Below, piece after piece: positions 6,523-8,048 of a DNA stretch of 8,048 nt (positions are counted from its first letter, which is position 1; each line of letters starts with the position of its first letter). Location: the NCBI GenBank assembly GCA_037134755.1, contig JBAXLO010000206.1, forward strand, positions 1 to 8,048, given 5' to 3'. The notes beneath the pieces are model-generated. The model saw only the letters and a list, made by a program, of their open reading frames with translations, ran no database searches and had not been told where the DNA came from. The DNA comes from JBAXLO01 sp037134755. Its GTDB lineage: Bacteria > Bacteroidota > Bacteroidia > Bacteroidales > JACABE01. Both the position numbers and the translations under genes were made by a program.

Positions 6523-7007
6523 TAATTATTCTTATCAGGTGTTAATTCATTGATATATTTATGTATAAACTGATTTTACAGCTATCAAGTAGAATATTTC
6601 CTCAGGCTCTGGAAACAATTCTGACAGGAAACAGAAGAACCTTATTCAAATTAACGATAGAGGCTCATCAATTATTAGTAAAAATAATTTTAATAAAACA
6701 AACTTGTATTAAATAATATTGTGATTTTATAATTGAAAAGTAAGAAACACTTATTAGCATATAAGAGATTTAAAACACATTTAAATATATTAACATGATT
6801 TTCAACGACCACTAACATTACAGATGGATATTAGTAAAACATTTCTCTTAACCCTAATAAGGATTGAAAAGAAACTTACAAACAACATTAAATTTATTCT
6901 ATTTCATAACCTGCTGGTCTTGTCATTTATATATCTTAGTATTTTTATTAACACAAATTTAATTTAACATTTTTTAATTTATTTTATCGATAATTAAAAA
7001 AAATAAT
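6523..7007. other. AT-rich intergenic region with only weak small ORFs
   Basis: No recognised gene, RNA or mobile element. Two + strand ATG ORFs fit here. One is 51 residues (6561-6716, MYKLILQLSSRIFPQ...), basic and partly amphipathic, in slightly less AT-rich DNA. The other is 47 residues (6824-6967, MDISKTFLLTLIRIE...), with a hydrophobic segment NLLVLSFIYLSIFI. Neither has a recognisable motif, and in DNA this AT-rich, ORFs of this length with hydrophobic products are expected by chance. No dedicated promoter was recognised for either. Confidence 0.5.
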
Positions 7008-7015
7008 TACATTTG
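7008..7015 (+). promoter_or_regulatory. Candidate -7 promoter element (TACATTTG) for the secreted KNH-repeat gene
   Basis: TACATTTG matches the Bacteroidota TAnnTTTG consensus, continues CAAAG, and is preceded by an A-tract (TTAAAAAAAATAAT), a common setting for such promoters. No obvious TTG lies near -33. Initiation near 7022 would give a leader of about 290 bases before the ATG at 7313. Confidence 0.45.
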
Positions 7016-7312
7016 CAAAGGATTTGACATGTTTTATTTTATAAAGAAATAGCTATTGGATACGAGTTGTTTTTGAAATATATCAATAGAATTACAATTT
7101 TAGAATCCTCATTAAGTTTGCATAAAAAAAACAAATTAGAGATATTATTCCATACAAATAAAATTGGATATAGATAAAAAATCAGTTTAATAATATTATT
7201 AACTTAATCTAACCAAAATATACTTATGTGTTTTTTAGCTCTAATTAAAATTAAATAGTTATTTATTAGAAATTACAAATATTTTATAATATTAAAATCA
7301 ATACTACTATCT
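7016..7312 (+). other. Long AT-rich stretch upstream of the secreted KNH-repeat gene
   Basis: No ORF of note and no recognised riboswitch or structured leader. It contains a second TAnnTTTG motif at 7113-7120. The last bases before the ATG (ACTACTATCT) lack a Shine-Dalgarno sequence. Confidence 0.5.
7113..7120 (+). promoter_or_regulatory. Alternative -7 promoter element (TAAGTTTG)
   Basis: TAAGTTTG also fits TAnnTTTG and is followed by CATAAAAAAAA. It would start transcription near 7127 and leave a leader of about 185 bases. It could replace or supplement the element at 7008-7015. No TTG was seen at the -33 position. Confidence 0.3.
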
Positions 7313-8048
7313 ATGAAAAAATTATTATTATTTGCGTTACTTGCAATATCTATGAGTTCTATGGCTCAAAATATTGTAGTAACATCACCAAATGGCGGTG
7401 AAGTTCTTTCAGGTTGTACTTCAAAAACTATCACATGGACAAGTTCAGGAGTCTCCAACTATTTCAACATCTATTATTCTACAGATAATGGAAGTTCGTA
7501 TATAGCTATTGCAACCTCATACAACACAACAGCTGGTACATTTACATGGTTGGCATTACCCAATCTAAATTCTACTAATTGTTTAATAAAGGTTGTAGAC
7601 GCTCTAAGTACTAACATCAGCGATGTAAGTAATTCAACCTTTACTATTAATGGTTCACTAATTTTGCTTTCACCAAATAATGGGCAAATATGGATCACAG
7701 GTACTACCCAAAACATAACATATTCTTATAACTCTTCATCTGTAAGTAATGTTAAATTGGAATATTCTACTGACAATGGAATTAATTGGAGTACAATAAT
7801 AAGTTCAACTGCAGCTACAGGAGCCTATTCATGGGTTGTACCGGATTTTCCAACAACTCAAGCCAGAATAAAAGTTTCAGATATCGTTGACCCGGGTTGC
7901 AGATGGGATAAAAGTGATTCTACATTCACAATATTATCAAATGTTACTGTAACACAACCTAATGGCGGTGAAAATTATCAGGCTAATGTGGGAACTCAGG
8001 GAACAATGATTAACATGAGTAATGCTCCTTTGCTTTTAAATACAGGAT
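7313..8048 (+). CDS. Secreted protein with repeated Kre9/KNH-like (Ser-Thr-rich) modules, 3' partial
   Basis: The frame is open from the ATG at 7313 to the end of the window (245 codons). The N-terminus MKKLLLFALLAISMSSMAQ is a strong signal peptide, with cleavage likely between Ala18 and Gln19, which fixes the start. Two modules of about 95 residues follow. Each has an opening SPNGGE or SPNNGQ, an ITW/ITY strand, a YSTDNG segment (residues about 55-60 and 149-154), a FTWLALP or YSWVVP strand, an IKV-VD/SD strand and a closing STFTI. This pattern matches the Kre9/KNH-type Ser-Thr-rich extracellular domain, common in secreted Bacteroidota proteins. A third segment opens QPNGGENYQ and changes to NVGTQGTMINMSNAPLLLNTG, which may be the start of a CUB-like domain; that part is tentative. 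Such proteins usually end in a T9SS sorting domain, which would lie outside the window. It is 1.76 kb from the PorP/SprF gene with its own promoter motifs, so it is probably a separate unit. Function is unknown. Confidence 0.85.
   Translation, partial: MKKLLLFALLAISMSSMAQNIVVTSPNGGEVLSGCTSKTITWTSSGVSNYFNIYYSTDNGSSYIAIATSYNTTAGTFTWLALPNLNSTNCLIKVVDALSTNISDVSNSTFTINGSLILLSPNNGQIWITGTTQNITYSYNSSSVSNVKLEYSTDNGINWSTIISSTAATGAYSWVVPDFPTTQARIKVSDIVDPGCRWDKSDSTFTILSNVTVTQPNGGENYQANVGTQGTMINMSNAPLLLNTG

Noticed and set aside
7474..7716. An 80-residue minus-strand ORF inside the KNH-repeat gene
   Set aside because: It is opposite a CDS with a clear signal peptide and domain repeats, and resembles nothing recognisable.

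Overview
The window looks like chromosomal DNA from a member of the Bacteroidota. The evidence is an AT-rich base composition, genes without Shine-Dalgarno sequences, promoter-like TAnnTTTG motifs, and a type IX secretion (T9SS) cargo gene paired with a PorP/SprF-family gene. All supported genes lie on the + strand. No RNA gene, CRISPR array, transposase or phage gene was seen.

Positions 1-4464 hold the 3' part of a giant repetitive surface protein whose start lies upstream of the window. It has four Ig-like modules of 96-98 residues, two PKD-like domains, about nine PKD-type domains and a CHU_C / type B T9SS sorting domain at the C-terminus. Three bases later comes a complete PorP/SprF-family outer-membrane gene (4468-5553). 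The pair resembles the SprB-SprF arrangement, in which the small membrane protein is needed to export or hold its large type B cargo. A perfect 54-bp direct repeat (1-54 and 874-927) sits at a visible change in base composition inside the giant gene.

Positions 5554-7312 contain no convincing gene. In order they hold a long imperfect hairpin (5766-5815), a Bacteroidota-type promoter motif (5855-5862), a mosaic 42-bp tandem array (about 5860-6093), a 21-bp tandem array with regularly spaced A-tracts (about 6219-6505), a perfect 16-bp palindrome (6507-6522), two weak small ORFs, and candidate promoters for the last gene. The two arrays share a 2 x 21 bp architecture and are the least explained part of the window.

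Positions 7313-8048 hold the 5' part of a secreted protein with a signal peptide and repeated Kre9/KNH-like modules. It runs off the window, so its C-terminal sorting or anchoring domain cannot be seen.
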